Assembly (NCBI RefSeq): GCF_963678975.1
Contig: NC_089281.1
Location: 12,157,318 to 12,221,317 of the forward strand
DNA length: 64,000 nucleotides
Direction of reading: 5' to 3'
Origin: Dysidea avara
Lineage: Eukaryota > Porifera > Demospongiae > Dictyoceratida > Dysideidae
Position numbers and translations under genes: made by a program
Shown: positions 11,576 through 23,404 of the stretch, piece after piece
Layout: the number at the start of each line of letters is the position of its first letter
Position numbering within the stretch: the first letter of the stretch is position 1
The notes under the pieces: generated by a model
The model's database searches: none
The model's input: only the letters and a program-made list of their open reading frames with translations
Told to the model about the DNA's origin: nothing

Positions 11576-12191
11576 AGAGCCCATAGACCAACAGACCTAC
11601 TCCATTCCTTTTATAAGCACCACATTCGATTATGGGAGCTAGACTATAACGTTGTAGGTACGTTTGCTATCATAAGCGGAGAATTCCAGAACTACAACGG
11701 AGTTCTATTTAATGCCCGTCAAAGTTTCAAGCCTGTTTAATATGCTTTTACTGTACTTCAAGCGGACTCCCTATTAAAAGAACTAAATAGGTAAGCTTTC
11801 TTGTAGAATGTTTATTTGTTTCTTGTAAAAAAAGTTATGTAGGTGTGAAATCGTGTATATACTGGCTTAGTCACAGAAGGCCTAACGCCAGACCAAGTAT
11901 TATTAACCATTGACAACAATGTTACCACTTACTTTAAACCCTTGGTAGTGCTGGCTTTAACTTTATTGTCACAGTAGCTATCACTCTTTGTTTGATCCAC
12001 CAGCTAACAAAAGCAGCGATAATGTAGCTAGTTACAAGCTTTAATTCGAAAACACGTTCAATCTTCTCTACCAGTGGCCATGGTCGCATGACTTGTTTTA
12101 ACACTGACGATTTTGAAACGACATATAACTCAATCCCACAATGGTTCCACCTACATAGCGATATATATATAACGCCCGCATTTTCTAAGTC

Positions 12192-12261
12192 GGTTAGGAA
12201 CCACGCCCTCGGCTCTTCGTGTTTTAGAAACCACGAAGAGCCTCGGTCTAGGTTCCTAACC
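12192..12261. repeat. Short palindrome
   Basis: GGTTAGGAACC and GGTTCCTAACC flank GGCTCTTCGTG and CACGAAGAGCC, forming a strong 70-base hairpin. Function unknown; probably a small MITE or its end. Confidence 0.6.
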
Positions 12262-12336
12262 TATACGAAGAAAAAAGAAGACTCATGGTAATTTGTGCAT
12301 AATCATAAACACAATGTACGTGCAATACACATGCAG

Positions 12337-12679
12337 ATGTAGAAGTGAATGCTATGAACTACACACAACAGCAGCCCAAGCCAAAAAGAACAAGAAAAAG
12401 AAAGGCAGATGAATCTCAAGGTATGCCTTTGTTCCAAAAGAAAAAAATTGAATGTGATAGTTAAAATTGCATGCTTTATTTATAGGTCTGGAGGCAGACA
12501 AGGATAATGAAAACACTTGTCAAGGATGTGGAGGTAACTATGATGAGGCTGAAGATTCCCAGAGAGCATGGATAGGATGTGATCACCCCGGTTGCTGAAG
12601 GTGGTACCATTACTGGTGTGCAGGGTACAAAAGGAAGCCTCAGAAGAAAGCCAAGTTTATTTGTACCAAATGTTTATAG
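12337..12679 (+). pseudogene. PHD-like finger exons of the pogo-like element
   Basis: An exon-like piece (12337-12420) with a KPKRTRKRK basic tract is followed by a second (about 12487-12679). The second encodes CQGCGG, IGCDHPGC, WYHYWCAGY and ICTKCL, a C4HC3 PHD-type zinc finger ending in TAG. An in-frame TGA replaces the residue after the CDHPGC cysteine (near 12596). PHD fingers at the C terminus occur in some invertebrate pogo/Tigger proteins. Order and strand agree with this being the displaced 3' end of the transposase at 8.5-10.1 kb. Confidence 0.6.
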
Positions 12680-13110
12680 CATGTATATCAACACTGAAAG
12701 TGATAAAACAAGACCCATGATCAAATATATTACACTATTTCAACTCACTATTTGATTATCCGATCCATACAAATTGTTCTCTAACTTGTCTTCAATTCTA
12801 TCGGCGTAGAAAAGCACGGGGAACAAGCTAAGCATTGAGTGCAATTTCTTTCTGACAACAATCGCGGACTCTATAGGGAGAAACACGAGAATACGTAAAT
12901 TCACGAAGTTACCCCCAAACGCGTTTTTTGACACCACCGGATGTTTAGTGCTATATCTCTTCAGCAATAAGCTCAAATCTCTTGTGAGTTGGTATGCTGA
13001 GAGTACATATGTACGCGCTAAACATAACGAACTTTGGTTAAAATCGATTCAGTAGATCGAAAGTTATAAACGAAAAAGCAAAGTATTCACGAAGTTACCC
13101 CCGCCTACCT
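12680..13110. other. Non-coding stretch, repeated TTCACGAAGTTACCCCC motif
   Basis: No gene recognised. TTCACGAAGTTACCCCC occurs twice (near 12900 and 13087), suggesting a short dispersed or tandem repeat. Confidence 0.35.
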
Positions 13111-13114
13111 TACG

Positions 13115-13715
13115 TAAGAAGTAAAAGTGAAATGAAGTCTGTATTAAACTTCTGCACAGGTGAACTTTGCTCTGAGGTGGTTTCTTTTCGGCGGACTGAA
13201 ATACGGGTGTGGTGACTTTCCTCAGACTACCTTCCCCTTGAGGTTTTCAGGCATTTAGCAACTGAAAAACAACGGTGCAGGCCTCGTACACTACCAGGAA
13301 TAGCCTATCGCTTCGAGTTGAAAGGGGGCGTATTCCTTACGTACGCGAACGAAAATGAAGAGTAGCTTTGAGGCTTTGTCGAGAGAATTTGTGGGGAAAA
13401 CACATTAGTCACACTATAAAACAGTTTAGAAGATAGTTCTGTGCATAATATGTTGGTAAAAGCGGTTTGTTTAACAAACGCTTCCTTAGCAGTGCATAGC
13501 AACGTAATTGAAGGAATTACGAATGTTTCATGAATTACGAAATATGAGAATTAGCTAATAATATTATTGCACAACCCAAAACTACCCTATTGTAAAGTAG
13601 TAATACATAGTTGGTTAATTCATAGTAGCATATACTGTCTATAGTTAATTCCAGATGAGTTAGCTAGCTGCATAACGCCTGGTTTTTAGAAGTAGCACAA
13701 CATCAACTTGTTTAT
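13115..13715 (+). repeat. 600-bp dispersed repeat, copy 1
   Basis: Matches the reverse complement of 52143-52745 over essentially its whole length, apparently with few differences. For example GTAAGAAGTAAAAGTGAAAT and TTTCTTTTCGGCGGACTGAA occur in both. Short open frames exist in both copies, but I recognise no domain. The close match suggests a recently active mobile family of unknown type. Confidence 0.75.
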
Positions 13716-13943
13716 TTAGAAAACAATGTAGCTTTGAGTTGAGGGGAATGGTTGAAGTTTTGAGCCAAATAGACCATGTGTGTATGAACACATCAGCTAT
13801 ATATACAACCCTGCTGCATGTGATTGTTATTTTTTAAGAAAAGTTTGAAAATTAAACATATAATCTTTTTGCTTATATTTGGAACCAACTATATAGTATA
13901 GTGGTGTAGTCCCCAAAATTGGCAATATTGTGCACTTTGTATA

Positions 13944-14082
13944 GGTAATCACACACATTTGAGTGCAATTAGGGAATAATTGTATGAGTAATAGTCAAAA
14001 TTGCACGAGGCAAAGCCGAGTGCAATTTTGGCTGTTACGAGTACAATTATTCCATAATTGCACGAAAATGTGTATGATTGCC
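13944..14082. repeat. Palindromic MITE
   Basis: Arms GGTAATCACACACATTT and its inverted counterpart ending ATGTGTATGATTGCC enclose a mirrored GAGTGCAATT...AATTGCAC core with GAGGCAAAGCCGA in the loop. About 140 bp, no coding capacity. Immediately upstream, TAGTATAGTGGTGTAGTCC (near 13895-13915) resembles the terminus of the transposon at 14.43 kb. Confidence 0.6.
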
Positions 14083-14194
14083 TACTAATCACATAGTGAC
14101 CACCCTTCATGGTTTGTAGTACACATCTATCCAGTTCTATCTGGCCATAAACTTCTACCAGGTGATTGCATCATCCTTCTTTGTATTACATCGT

Positions 14195-14375
14195 TTGTTG
14201 TTGCACTTAAAAGGCTTCACACGTCAGCAATTCTGATTGGCTACTCAAAATGTCTACATATGTTGTACTTAAAGGCTTCTATTGTCAGCTTATTTGATTG
14301 GCTATTTATTATATTACTTTCTTGTTGTGCTTAAAAGGCTTCTGTGATTCTGCTTTTTTTATTGGCTACTTTACA
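14195..14375 (+). repeat. Three diverged tandem copies of a 70-bp unit
   Basis: CACTTAAAAGGCTTC, TACTTAAAGGCTTC and TGCTTAAAAGGCTTC each precede a TGATTGGCTA-like block. Three imperfect direct repeats lie just outside the left end of the large transposon. Confidence 0.5.
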
Positions 14376-14967
14376 GTGCAATTACAGAAACAAGTCCATG
14401 CGATTTGGGATTAATTGCACTCCTACTATTGATAGTACAGCGGCATAGTCCAACATATCAAGCCTATTGTGCATTTTTTGATAAAAGCACCAAATTTGGT
14501 ACACATGTAGGTAAATACCTAATAATCATTTTTGGATATGGAGGCACTCACAAATGTACCTATGGTAGCCATAGCAACTATTTACAAAATGGCTGCTACA
14601 GAAACACTATTTCTTGTTGCAACAGCTGAAAACTTTGCCACAACAGTACACAATAACCAAATAAACATATAAACAAGTAAACAACTACACAATAACAAAC
14701 AAACAAATTACCACATGCATAGAGAACACATGGCATTTATTCTGAATAGAGCACTGTCAAAGTACATGGTACCTTTTCTAATTGAAGCACTGATCAGCTC
14801 AGCAGTTTTTAGTTTGGTTTCTTATTGAAAGTTCTAAAGTTAGCAGTTACAGAAAGGTTTGTGTGCATGTGTATATATATATATATTATGCAAACAATAT
14901 AATATATATTGTACCATTGTGTATCAGGTCATTCTTAGTTCCATTGGACTAACTTGTCAACACAACC

Positions 14968-17900
14968 ATGTCATCCTCCAAGAAGTTTAAACTTATTGAC
15001 ACTTGGGAAACATCTTCATCTCAACAGCCAGCTGGTACAAACTGGAAGCTTTGTGTTATATGTCAGGCAGTGACAGCAGAACCTCTTATTTCTCCTTTGA
15101 ATTCAAAAAGAAATGACATTGGAAAGGGATATCAATCACTTGCTGAAAACCTGGTCAAATTTGATGAAGTGGGAAAGTTACCAAGGACCTTGCATTTAGA
15201 CAGACTGAACGAAGGACAAGGTATTGAAGCAGCTATGATTACCAATAAGGCTAAGTGGCATAAGACATGTAGGCTCCGTTACAACAACCAAATGCTACAC
15301 AGAGCAGGAAAAAGGGAACACCAAAGCCCAGAAATAGATGATGCTCCACGCAAGTGTAGTCGATTGAAGTCTTTACTTATGTCTGGTGGGGAATTATACT
15401 TTTTCTGTGGTGAAGAAGGTGGTACTGATGGCCTACATGAGGTGACAACTTTTCAAGTGGACCAATGTGTTCGCAAGTGTGCTAAACTCACTGGAGACAG
15501 TTTTCTCTTGGCCAAACTGAGTTTAGGCGATATGGTAGCTTTGGAAGCTAAGTACCACACCAAGTGTTTATTGGCTCTGTACAACCGTGCAAGGAAGGTG
15601 CAGGCTGCTCAGCAACAAATAAGTAGTAAAGATGATGTAGTATCAGGAATCGTATTTGCTGAGCTTGTAATGTATATTGAACAAGTTTGTTTGGAAGCAA
15701 GCATTTTCAAACTCACTGATATGGCACAACTCTACATGTCTAGAATGCAACAGTTTGGAGTCATGAGTGACAAAAGAATGCATACAACCCGACTAAAGCA
15801 AAGACTGCTTGCACACTTTCCAGATATGTGAGCTCAGAGTAAGGGGAGAGATGTTATGCTTGTATTTGATAAAGATATTGGTGCTGCACTTGACAAATCC
15901 TGTGACCAAGACAGTGACAGTGAAGCTGTTTATCTAGCATGTGCTGCACAGATTGTATGCCGACACATGTTTGACCCCACACTCTTCACTGGAACATTTG
16001 AAGAAAATTGTCAGGGAAGGTCTGTGCCACACTTACTGCTTTCATTAGTAAGTATGGTGTTGGAAGGTCCAAGTATCAAGGACCAACTTCGTGAATGTTC
16101 AACACCAGTAGCACTTTCCATTGCCCAGATTTTGAAGTATAACAGTGTTAAACACATGCATAAACAGGTAGATGCCACCTCATCTCTCCGTCACAGTTCT
16201 GCACAAGAAACACCACTCCCAATCTATGTTGGGCTATTGCTGCATGCACAAACTCGAAAGAGAGATTTGGTGGACAGATTATTCTACCTTGGCCTAAGCA
16301 TTTCTTATGATCGTGTGCTACGTCTTTCAGCAGAGATGGGAAACAGTGTATGCCAGCGCTTTCATGTGGAGCAAGTTGTCTGTCCACCAATGTTGAAGGG
16401 CAACACGTTTACAACAGCTGCTGTGGATAATCTTGACCATAATACCAGTGCTACAACTGCCAAGGATTCATTCCATGGAACTGGAATTTCTTTATTACAG
16501 CATCCCACTAGTGCGAATGGGGGTGTGTGTATGGGCACCATCATCATGGGAAGTAATGCTGGTTCAAAAACTATTAGCTGTCTGCCACATTTCTATACTG
16601 ATGTGCCACCTATTACATCCACTGTGAAACAGTCAACTCTTCCTACCACCAGTATGATATCTCTTAAACGGGATAACTACAGGAAGCATGCTGAGGGAGA
16701 ATACAGATGGATAGAGAACACAAGGCACGTTCTGGAAGAAAATGCTGAGCTGGAGAATATATCATGGGCTGCATATTGTGCAGAGCATCAGGAATCGTGT
16801 GATCGAATCATTACACCAACAGCATTACTCTCCTTATTTCAGGAGAACGCTCACACAGTTGCAATGATTAGACATTCAATGGATGTAGCTAGTAAAGAGT
16901 GCTGTTGAGCACCTCAATACAGGACAGACTCCAATTCTAACATTTGACCAGCTACTCTTTGCTTTGGCTAAACAAATCCAGTGGAAGTGGCCAGAGAAGT
17001 ACGGAGAGAAAGAGTTTGTTGTTATGTTTGGTGGCTTACACATCGAGATGGCAGCACTGAAGACAATTGGTGACTGGCTAGAAAGCAGTGGATGGGCACA
17101 GGCACTGGTTCAAGCAGAAATTGCAACAGCAGGGATAGCTGATTCCCTGCACAAGGCATCACATGTTATGCGCACAAGAAAGGCTCACCAAATTACAGCT
17201 GCTGCCTTATATATTCTGCAACACCATGCCTATGAAAATTATAGTCTTACCTGCTTGAAAGATGGTCAGACCCAGATGGACTGGTGTGATGAGAGAAAAC
17301 AGAATTGTCCCCAGTTTTGGTACTGGGCAACAACAATGGAGCTAGAAGTTTGTATTCTAACTTACGTGTGATCCCTAAGAGAAGCCAACTTTGCCATGTA
17401 TCTAGATGCCTTAACAGAACTTGTTCCCTGGTTCTTTGCCCTAGACCACACGAACTATGCTCGCTGGATACCAATGCATTTGAGAGATATGGCTGAACTT
17501 CACAAGACACACCCAGATGTTTATGGAGAGTTCAATATTGGTCATTTCACAGTGCAAAAGATCAAGCGAGTTTTCTCAGCAATCCCTATAGACCAAGCAC
17601 ATGAACAAAATAATGCCTGTGTAAAGGGTGATGGGGATTCAGTTGGCCTCACTGATAATCCAAGTGCCCTGCGGAGGTGGATGATTTCTGGGCCAGAGGT
17701 TGCTAGAGTAATTGGAGAATTTGAAAACTCTGATCAGCAGGAAAATGGAAGAGTAAACACTCATCACCATGACCAAACAACAAGTGTGCAGACATCTTTT
17801 GCAAAAAAAGTGCTCGCTCTCTGGTGGCTGTTATTGAAGAGTTTGGAAACCCATTTGAAGAGAAGAGTCAGGACTTACTTGTTCTTGATACAAAGGAAAT

Positions 17901-19514
17901 TGCAGACTCTGCTGTATTGAACACGATAAATAATGTGAAGCGCATTGGTCAGGATCAATTTGATGTTTTTACAAAAGAATGTTTAATAGACAGGACTGAG
18001 TCTATAGATGATACAATTCATTGCAACAAGCTACCACTGTTTGGCACCCCAGCATCTAAAGCTTCCTAAGGAAAGCAACATTTGAACTCCCTGAAGTGTG
18101 ATGTTGAACTCTTTGCAAGATTATATATCAGCTGTCAGACACGTGATGGAAATCTGGAAGAATTTTCCGGCATGAAAATCAAGCATGTCCCCCAACACTA
18201 TCTGTTGCAGGGAGACTTCACCAAGGTACCAAAAGTGACATGTTAGTGTGTCTGGATGATCTTTCTGAGGCACAGTCTGAAGCACCCAAAGTCTCCACTG
18301 TTGTCATTGATGGAGCTGCTATTGTTCAGATGCTGAAGCCAGGTGCTGCAGAGACATTTGAGCAATATGCTCATCAGGTCTTTCTCCCTTACATCTTAGG
18401 ACAACTTCAACATGCATCACGGCTAGATCTAGTCTGGGACAGCTATGTAGCTGACTCTCTCAAAGCAACAATCAGGGTAAAACGAGGAAAAGGGGTACGT
18501 CAACGTGTTGCTGAATCTGCACCCATACCAGTAAACTGGCAAGTCTTTTTGCGTGTAGACCTCAACAAGAAAGAACTGTTTAGTTTCCTCTCAAAGGCAC
18601 TTGTCGATTCGTTCTAAGAGATTAACAAAGAACCAGTTGTCACAGATGGGGTTCAGGTTCTTTGTGTGCCACAACAACAAGACGCTCAGTTAATTGGTCC
18701 ATGCAGCATAGAAGAGGCTGACAGTCGCATGATGCTGCATGTTGCACATGCTGCACAACATGGCGATCATCAAATACTAGTACGTACTGTTGATACAGAT
18801 GTTGTGGTGTTGGCAGTTATGGTAGCTGAAACTCTACCAGCTAAACATGAAGTTTGGGTAGCATTTGGGGCAGGAAAAAATTTCCGATACTTGGCAACCC
18901 ATCAAATTGCAGCTCATCTGGGATCAGAGAAGTCGCATGCCCTTCCTCTGTTCCATGCACTAACTGGATGTGACACCGTGTCAGCATTTGTTGGACATGG
19001 CAAGAAAACTGCATGGGCTGTATGGAATTCATTCCCAGAACTTACTAATGCACTGCTGGAGCTAGCATATGCACCAACTGAGATTTCAGAACAAGCCATG
19101 CGTGTCATTGAGAGGTTTGTCATTCTTATCTATGACCAAACAAGCACCTGCACTGATGTTAACCAGGCTAGGAAGAAGCTTTTTGCAAAGACAGCATCTG
19201 TAAAGAGAATTCCTCCCACATGTGCTGCTCTGGAGCAGCATGTCAAGCGAGCTGCTTTCCAAGGTGGTCATGTCTGGGGTCAAGCACTTACTCCAGACCC
19301 TGTACTTCCTTCTCCAAGTAGTTGGGGTTGGATCAAGACAGATGGTGGCCTATATGAACCACACTGGACCACACTTCAAGAAGCATCGAAGACCTGTTAT
19401 GAGCTGATCTGTTGTGGCTGCAAGAAGGGGTGTCGTACCAACTGCAAGTGCAAAAAAGCTGGTCTTCAATGCACTGCTCTCTGCAAGTGTGAGGGAGAAT
19501 GTCCAATAAACTGA
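14968..19514 (+). pseudogene. Transposon protein with FEN1/XPG-like nuclease and CXC tail (decayed)
   Basis: Intronless reading region of about 4.5 kb. The N terminus has a zinc-ligand-like CVICQ and an AKWHKTCRLRYNN block, then a second set (YFFCGEE, AKYHTKCLLALYN). The middle has FVVMFGGLHIEMAALKTIGD. The C-terminal third (about 18240-19200) resembles FEN1/XPG nucleases: STVVIDGAAIVQML with an early Asp, LDLVWDSYVADSLKATIRVK, EEADSRMMLHVAHAAQHG, RTVDTDVVVLAV and LTGCDTVSAF. It ends in a cysteine-rich CCGCKKGC..CKCKKAG tail like tesmin/TSO1 CXC motifs. In-frame stops lie at 15829, 17369, 18067 and 18615, and frameshifts near 16890, 17810 and 18165. The first two stops are TGA, compatible with CGA decay. 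It is related to a widespread, poorly described family seen in aquatic-animal transposons. The nuclease role is inferred. Confidence 0.75.
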
Positions 19515-19647
19515 ACAAAGTTCAATTTTGTATCAGACAAAGAGTTTATAATATATTATTCTAGTATTTATAACTATAATAATCAATTGTGCAGTAATTG
19601 TCTATTATAAATAAGATAAAATGATTAATATTTGTATTATTCATGTC

Positions 19648-19653
19648 AATAAA
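19648..19653 (+). terminator. Poly(A) signal of the transposon gene
   Basis: AATAAA 134 bases after the stop of the transposon protein and before the right terminal inverted repeat. Confidence 0.45.
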
Positions 19654-20017
19654 GATTTAGCATGATTCTACAGAAGAAATGCAGTCATTTTTGTACAAAA
19701 TTGTTGCCATGAACTTTTCATTGGTAGCAATGAAATTCCTATTAGTGGTTTGAAATCATTTACGTGGCAGCCATTTTGTAAACTGTTGCTATGGCTACTA
19801 CGAGTACAATTGTGAGTGCCTCCATATCCAAAAATAATTAGTAGGTAATAATCTACATGTGTACCAATTTTGGTGCTTTTATCAAAAAGTGCACAATACT
19901 TTTGGTATGCCGCTGTACTATGAGGCTAATGTATGGCAAACTAAATCACTATGTGATTATTCATAAAACCACAAAACTTTCCACATAAATAGTACTCCTC
20001 ATGACATGTAATTTTAG

Positions 20018-20342
20018 ATCTAATCAAAAACAGCCAAGCTGTAAAAAAAGGTGCGGCCCCCATAAAGGCCATGGTGAAAAAAGATGTGAAATCCAAGGTG
20101 GCGGCCAAGAAATGGCTGTGATGGTAGGTTAATGGTTACATTTTAATAACAACAATTCAGGTGAATTTGGTGCCAAGACCAAGCGGCACAAAATTCACCT
20201 GAATTGCCGTTATTAAAATGTAACCATTAACCTACCATCACAGCCATTTCTTGGCCGCCACCTTGGATTTCACATCTTTTTTCACCATGGCCTTTATGGG
20301 GGCCGCACCTTTTTTTACAGCTTGGCTGTTTTTGATTAGATA
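20018..20342. repeat. Palindromic MITE, AAGAAATGGCTG family, copy 1
   Basis: Arms of about 150 bp: ATCTAATCAAAAACAGCC, GGCGGCCAAGAAATGGCTG and ACAATTCAGGTGAATTT, then the inverse through GGCCGCACC. Related copies or halves are at 39755-39870, 47035-47235, 49655-49965 and 58786-59180. It forms one end of the minisatellite-carrying element. Confidence 0.8.
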
Positions 20343-20544
20343 TCACTTCTTTTTGTATTTGTATACTGCAAAGCCGGCCTATGGCTGGCTTTGGGGCTTT
20401 TTTAACCCATGTGTTTTTTTCTTTACCACAGGAAGAAGAAAAGAATTTAAAGAAGAATTTTAGTACTTCAATTATTTTTTATTTTATTAGTAATTATACA
20501 AATTATATACATATATTTATTACATGCTCATTATTCCCCACAGG

Positions 20545-23400
20545 ATTTTTTTTGCAGCTGATCTCTCTACTGGGTGACTTGAAATGTAGCTCATGAACTA
20601 TATACAGGATGGTTTCTTTGTAGCTGAACTCTCTGTAACAGGTGATTTGTTTGCAGCTAAACTCTCTACATGGTGGTGTCTTTATAGCCGAACTCTCTAC
20701 ATGATGGTTTCTTTGTAGCTGAACTCTCTATAAGGTGACTTCGTCTAGCTGAACTCTCTACAGGGTGATTTTTTTGTAGCTGAACTCTCAGAAGGGTGAT
20801 TTGTTTGCAGCTGAACTCTCTACAGGGTGATTTTTTTGTAGCTGAACTCTCTGCAGGGTGATTTGTTTGCAGCTGAACTCTCTACATGATGGTTTCTTTG
20901 TAGCTGAATTCTCTACAAGGTGACTTCGTCCAGTTGATCTCTCTACGGGGTGATTTGTTTCTAGCTGAACTCTCTACAGGTGAATTGTTTGCAGCTAAAC
21001 TCTCTACATGGTGGTTTCTTTGTAGCTGAACTCTCTACAAGGTAACTTCTTCTCTACAGGGTGATTTGTTGTAGTTGAATTCTCTACTAGGTGGTTTGTA
21101 TGAGGCTGAACTCTCTACATGGCGGTTTCTTTGTAGCTGAACTCTCTACAGAGTGATTTGTTTGCAGCTGAACTCTCTACATGATGGTTTCTTTGTAACT
21201 GAACACTCTACAAGGTGACTTCTTCTAGCATGATCTTTCTACAGGGTGAATTGTTGTAGCTGAACTATCTACAAGGTAACTTCTTCTAGCTGATCTCTAT
21301 ACAGGGTCATTTGTTTGTAGTTGAATTCTGTACAGGTGGTTTCTTTGTAGCTGAACTCTGTACATGATGGTTTCTTTGTAGCTAAACTCTTTACAAGGTG
21401 ACTTCTTCTAGCTGAACTCTCTACGGGGTAATTTCTTTGTAGTTGAACTCTCTATATGATGGTTTCTTTGTAAATGAACTCTCTACAAGGTGAATTCTTC
21501 TACCTGATCTCTCTACAGGGTGATTTGTTTGTAACTGAACTCTGTACAAGTGCGTTTTTGTGGGTGATCTCACTGCAGGTTGATTTGTTTGTAGCTGAAC
21601 TCACTAAAGGGTGATTTTGCTTGTAGCTGAACTCCTTGCATTGTGTCTAGTTTCTAGCTGATCTCTCTACAGGGGGATTTGTTTGTAGCTGATCTCTCTA
21701 CAAGTTGATTTATGTGTAGCTGATCTCTCTGCAGGTTGATTAATTTGCAGCCGATCTCTCTACAAGGTAATTTGTTTGTAGCTGAACTGTCTATAAAGTG
21801 ATTTATTTGTAGCTGATCTCTCTGCAGGTTGATTTGTTTTAGCTGAACTCTCTACAGGGTGATTTACTTGTAGCTGAACTCCTTACATTGTGACTAGTTT
21901 CTAGCTGATCTCTCTACAGGGTGATTTGTTTGTAGCTGATCTCTCTACAGGGTAATTTGTTTGTAGCTGAACTCTGTACAAGGTGCTTTTTTGTAGGTGA
22001 TCTCACTGCAGGTTGATTTGTTTGTAGCTGAACTCATTAAAGGGTGATTTGCTTGTAGCTGAACTCCTTACATTCAGTTTCTAGCTGATCTCTCTACAGA
22101 GTGATTTGTTTGTAGCTGAACTCTCTATAAGGTGATTTATTTGTAGCTGAACTCCTTACATTGTGTGTAGTTTCTAGCTGATCTCTCTACAGGGTGATTT
22201 GTTTGTAATTGATCTCTCTACAAGTTGATTTGTGTGTAGCTGATCTCTCTGCAGGTTGATTTGTTTGTAGCCGATCTCTCTATAGGGTAATTTGTTTGTA
22301 GCTGAACTCTCTATAAGGTGATTTGTTTGTAGTTGATCTCTCTGCAGGTTGATTTGTTTGTAGCCGATCTCTCTACAGGGTAATTTGTTTGTAGCTGAAC
22401 TCTCTACAAGTTGATTTGTGTGTAGCTGATCTCTCTGCAGGTTGATTTGTTTGTAGCCGATCTCTCTACAGGGCAATTTGTTTGTAGCTGACCTCTCTTC
22501 AGGGTGATTTGTTTCTAGCTGATTGCTCTACAGGTTGATTTGTTTGTAGATGAACTCTCTACAGGGTAATTTGCTTGTAGCTGAACTCCTTACTTTGTGT
22601 CTAGTTTGTAGCTGATCTCTCTACAGGGTGATTTGTTTGTAGCTGAACTCCTTACATTGTGTGTAGTTTCTAGCTGATCTCTCTACAGGGTGATTTGTTA
22701 GTAGCTGATCTCTCTACAAGTTGATTTGTGTGTATATAGCTGATCTCTTTGCAGGTTGATTTGTTTGTAGCCGATCTCTCTACAGGTAATCTGTTTGTAG
22801 CTGAACTCTCTATAAGGTGATTTGTTTGTAGCTGATCTCTTTGCAGGTTGATTTGTTTTAGCTGAACTCTCTACAGGGTGATTGCTTGTAGCTGAACTCC
22901 TTACATTGTGTCTAGTTTCTAGCTGATGTCTCTACAGGGTGATTTTTTGTAGCTGAACTCTCTTCAGGGTGGTTTGTTTCTAGCTGATCTCTCTACAGGT
23001 AGATTTGTGTTGATTTGTTCATTGCTGATCGCTCTAAAGGTAATTGATTTGTTGCAGTTGAACACCCTGCAAAGTGTTTTGTTTGTAGCTGATCACTCTA
23101 AAGGGTAATTTGTTTGTAGCTGAACTCTCTCCACAGTGACTTGTGTGTAGCAGAATTCTGTGTAACTGAATTCTCTAGAGAGTGACTTAATTGTAGCTGA
23201 ATTCTCTACACAGTGCATGACTTGTTTATAGCTGAACTTTCTTCAGTGTGACTTGTAATGTTCTGAATCTCTATAGTGGTATATTTGCTTAACTCTCCAC
23301 ATGGTGACTGTCTTCTTGCTGAACTGTCTATAAGATTAACTGTTTGCAGCTGAACTCCCTACAGAATAACTTGTGATGTAATAAAATTCTATAATGGAGT
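20545..23400 (+). repeat. 31-bp minisatellite array 1, about 90 copies
   Basis: Head-to-tail monomers of about 31 bp, consensus GTAGCTGAACTCTCTACAGG then GTGATTTGTTT, with CTGATCTC and GCCGATCTC variants. Blocks containing TTGTGTCTAGTTTCTAGCTG recur near 21640, 21890, 22155, 22655 and 22905. They show a higher-order arrangement of several monomers. Open frames across the array are artefacts of the repeat. Confidence 0.92.
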
Positions 23401-23404
23401 AAAT

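Larger units (their letters stand above)
14434..19920. mobile_element. Large DNA transposon with about 160-bp terminal inverted repeats
   Basis: Both ends read TAGTACAGCGGCATA inward (14434-14448, and complement at 19906-19920). Inverted homology runs for about 160 bp, including GATAAAAGCACCAAA, TGGATATGGAGGCACTCACA and ACAAAATGGCTGC. One large + strand gene fills most of the interior (14968-19514) with a poly(A) signal after it. The flanks read TA next to CAGCGG, so a TA target duplication is possible but not certain. The gene has stop codons and frameshifts, so this copy is inactive. I cannot assign a superfamily by eye. Confidence 0.8.

Noticed and set aside
22174..22476. Open frame of 100 codons with QTN/REIGYKQINL-like repeats
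   Set aside because: Pure translation of the 31-bp array; no start context or domain.
20545..23400. CRISPR-like regular repeats
   Set aside because: Monomers are contiguous 31-bp units with no unique spacers, in animal DNA with no cas genes; it is a minisatellite.
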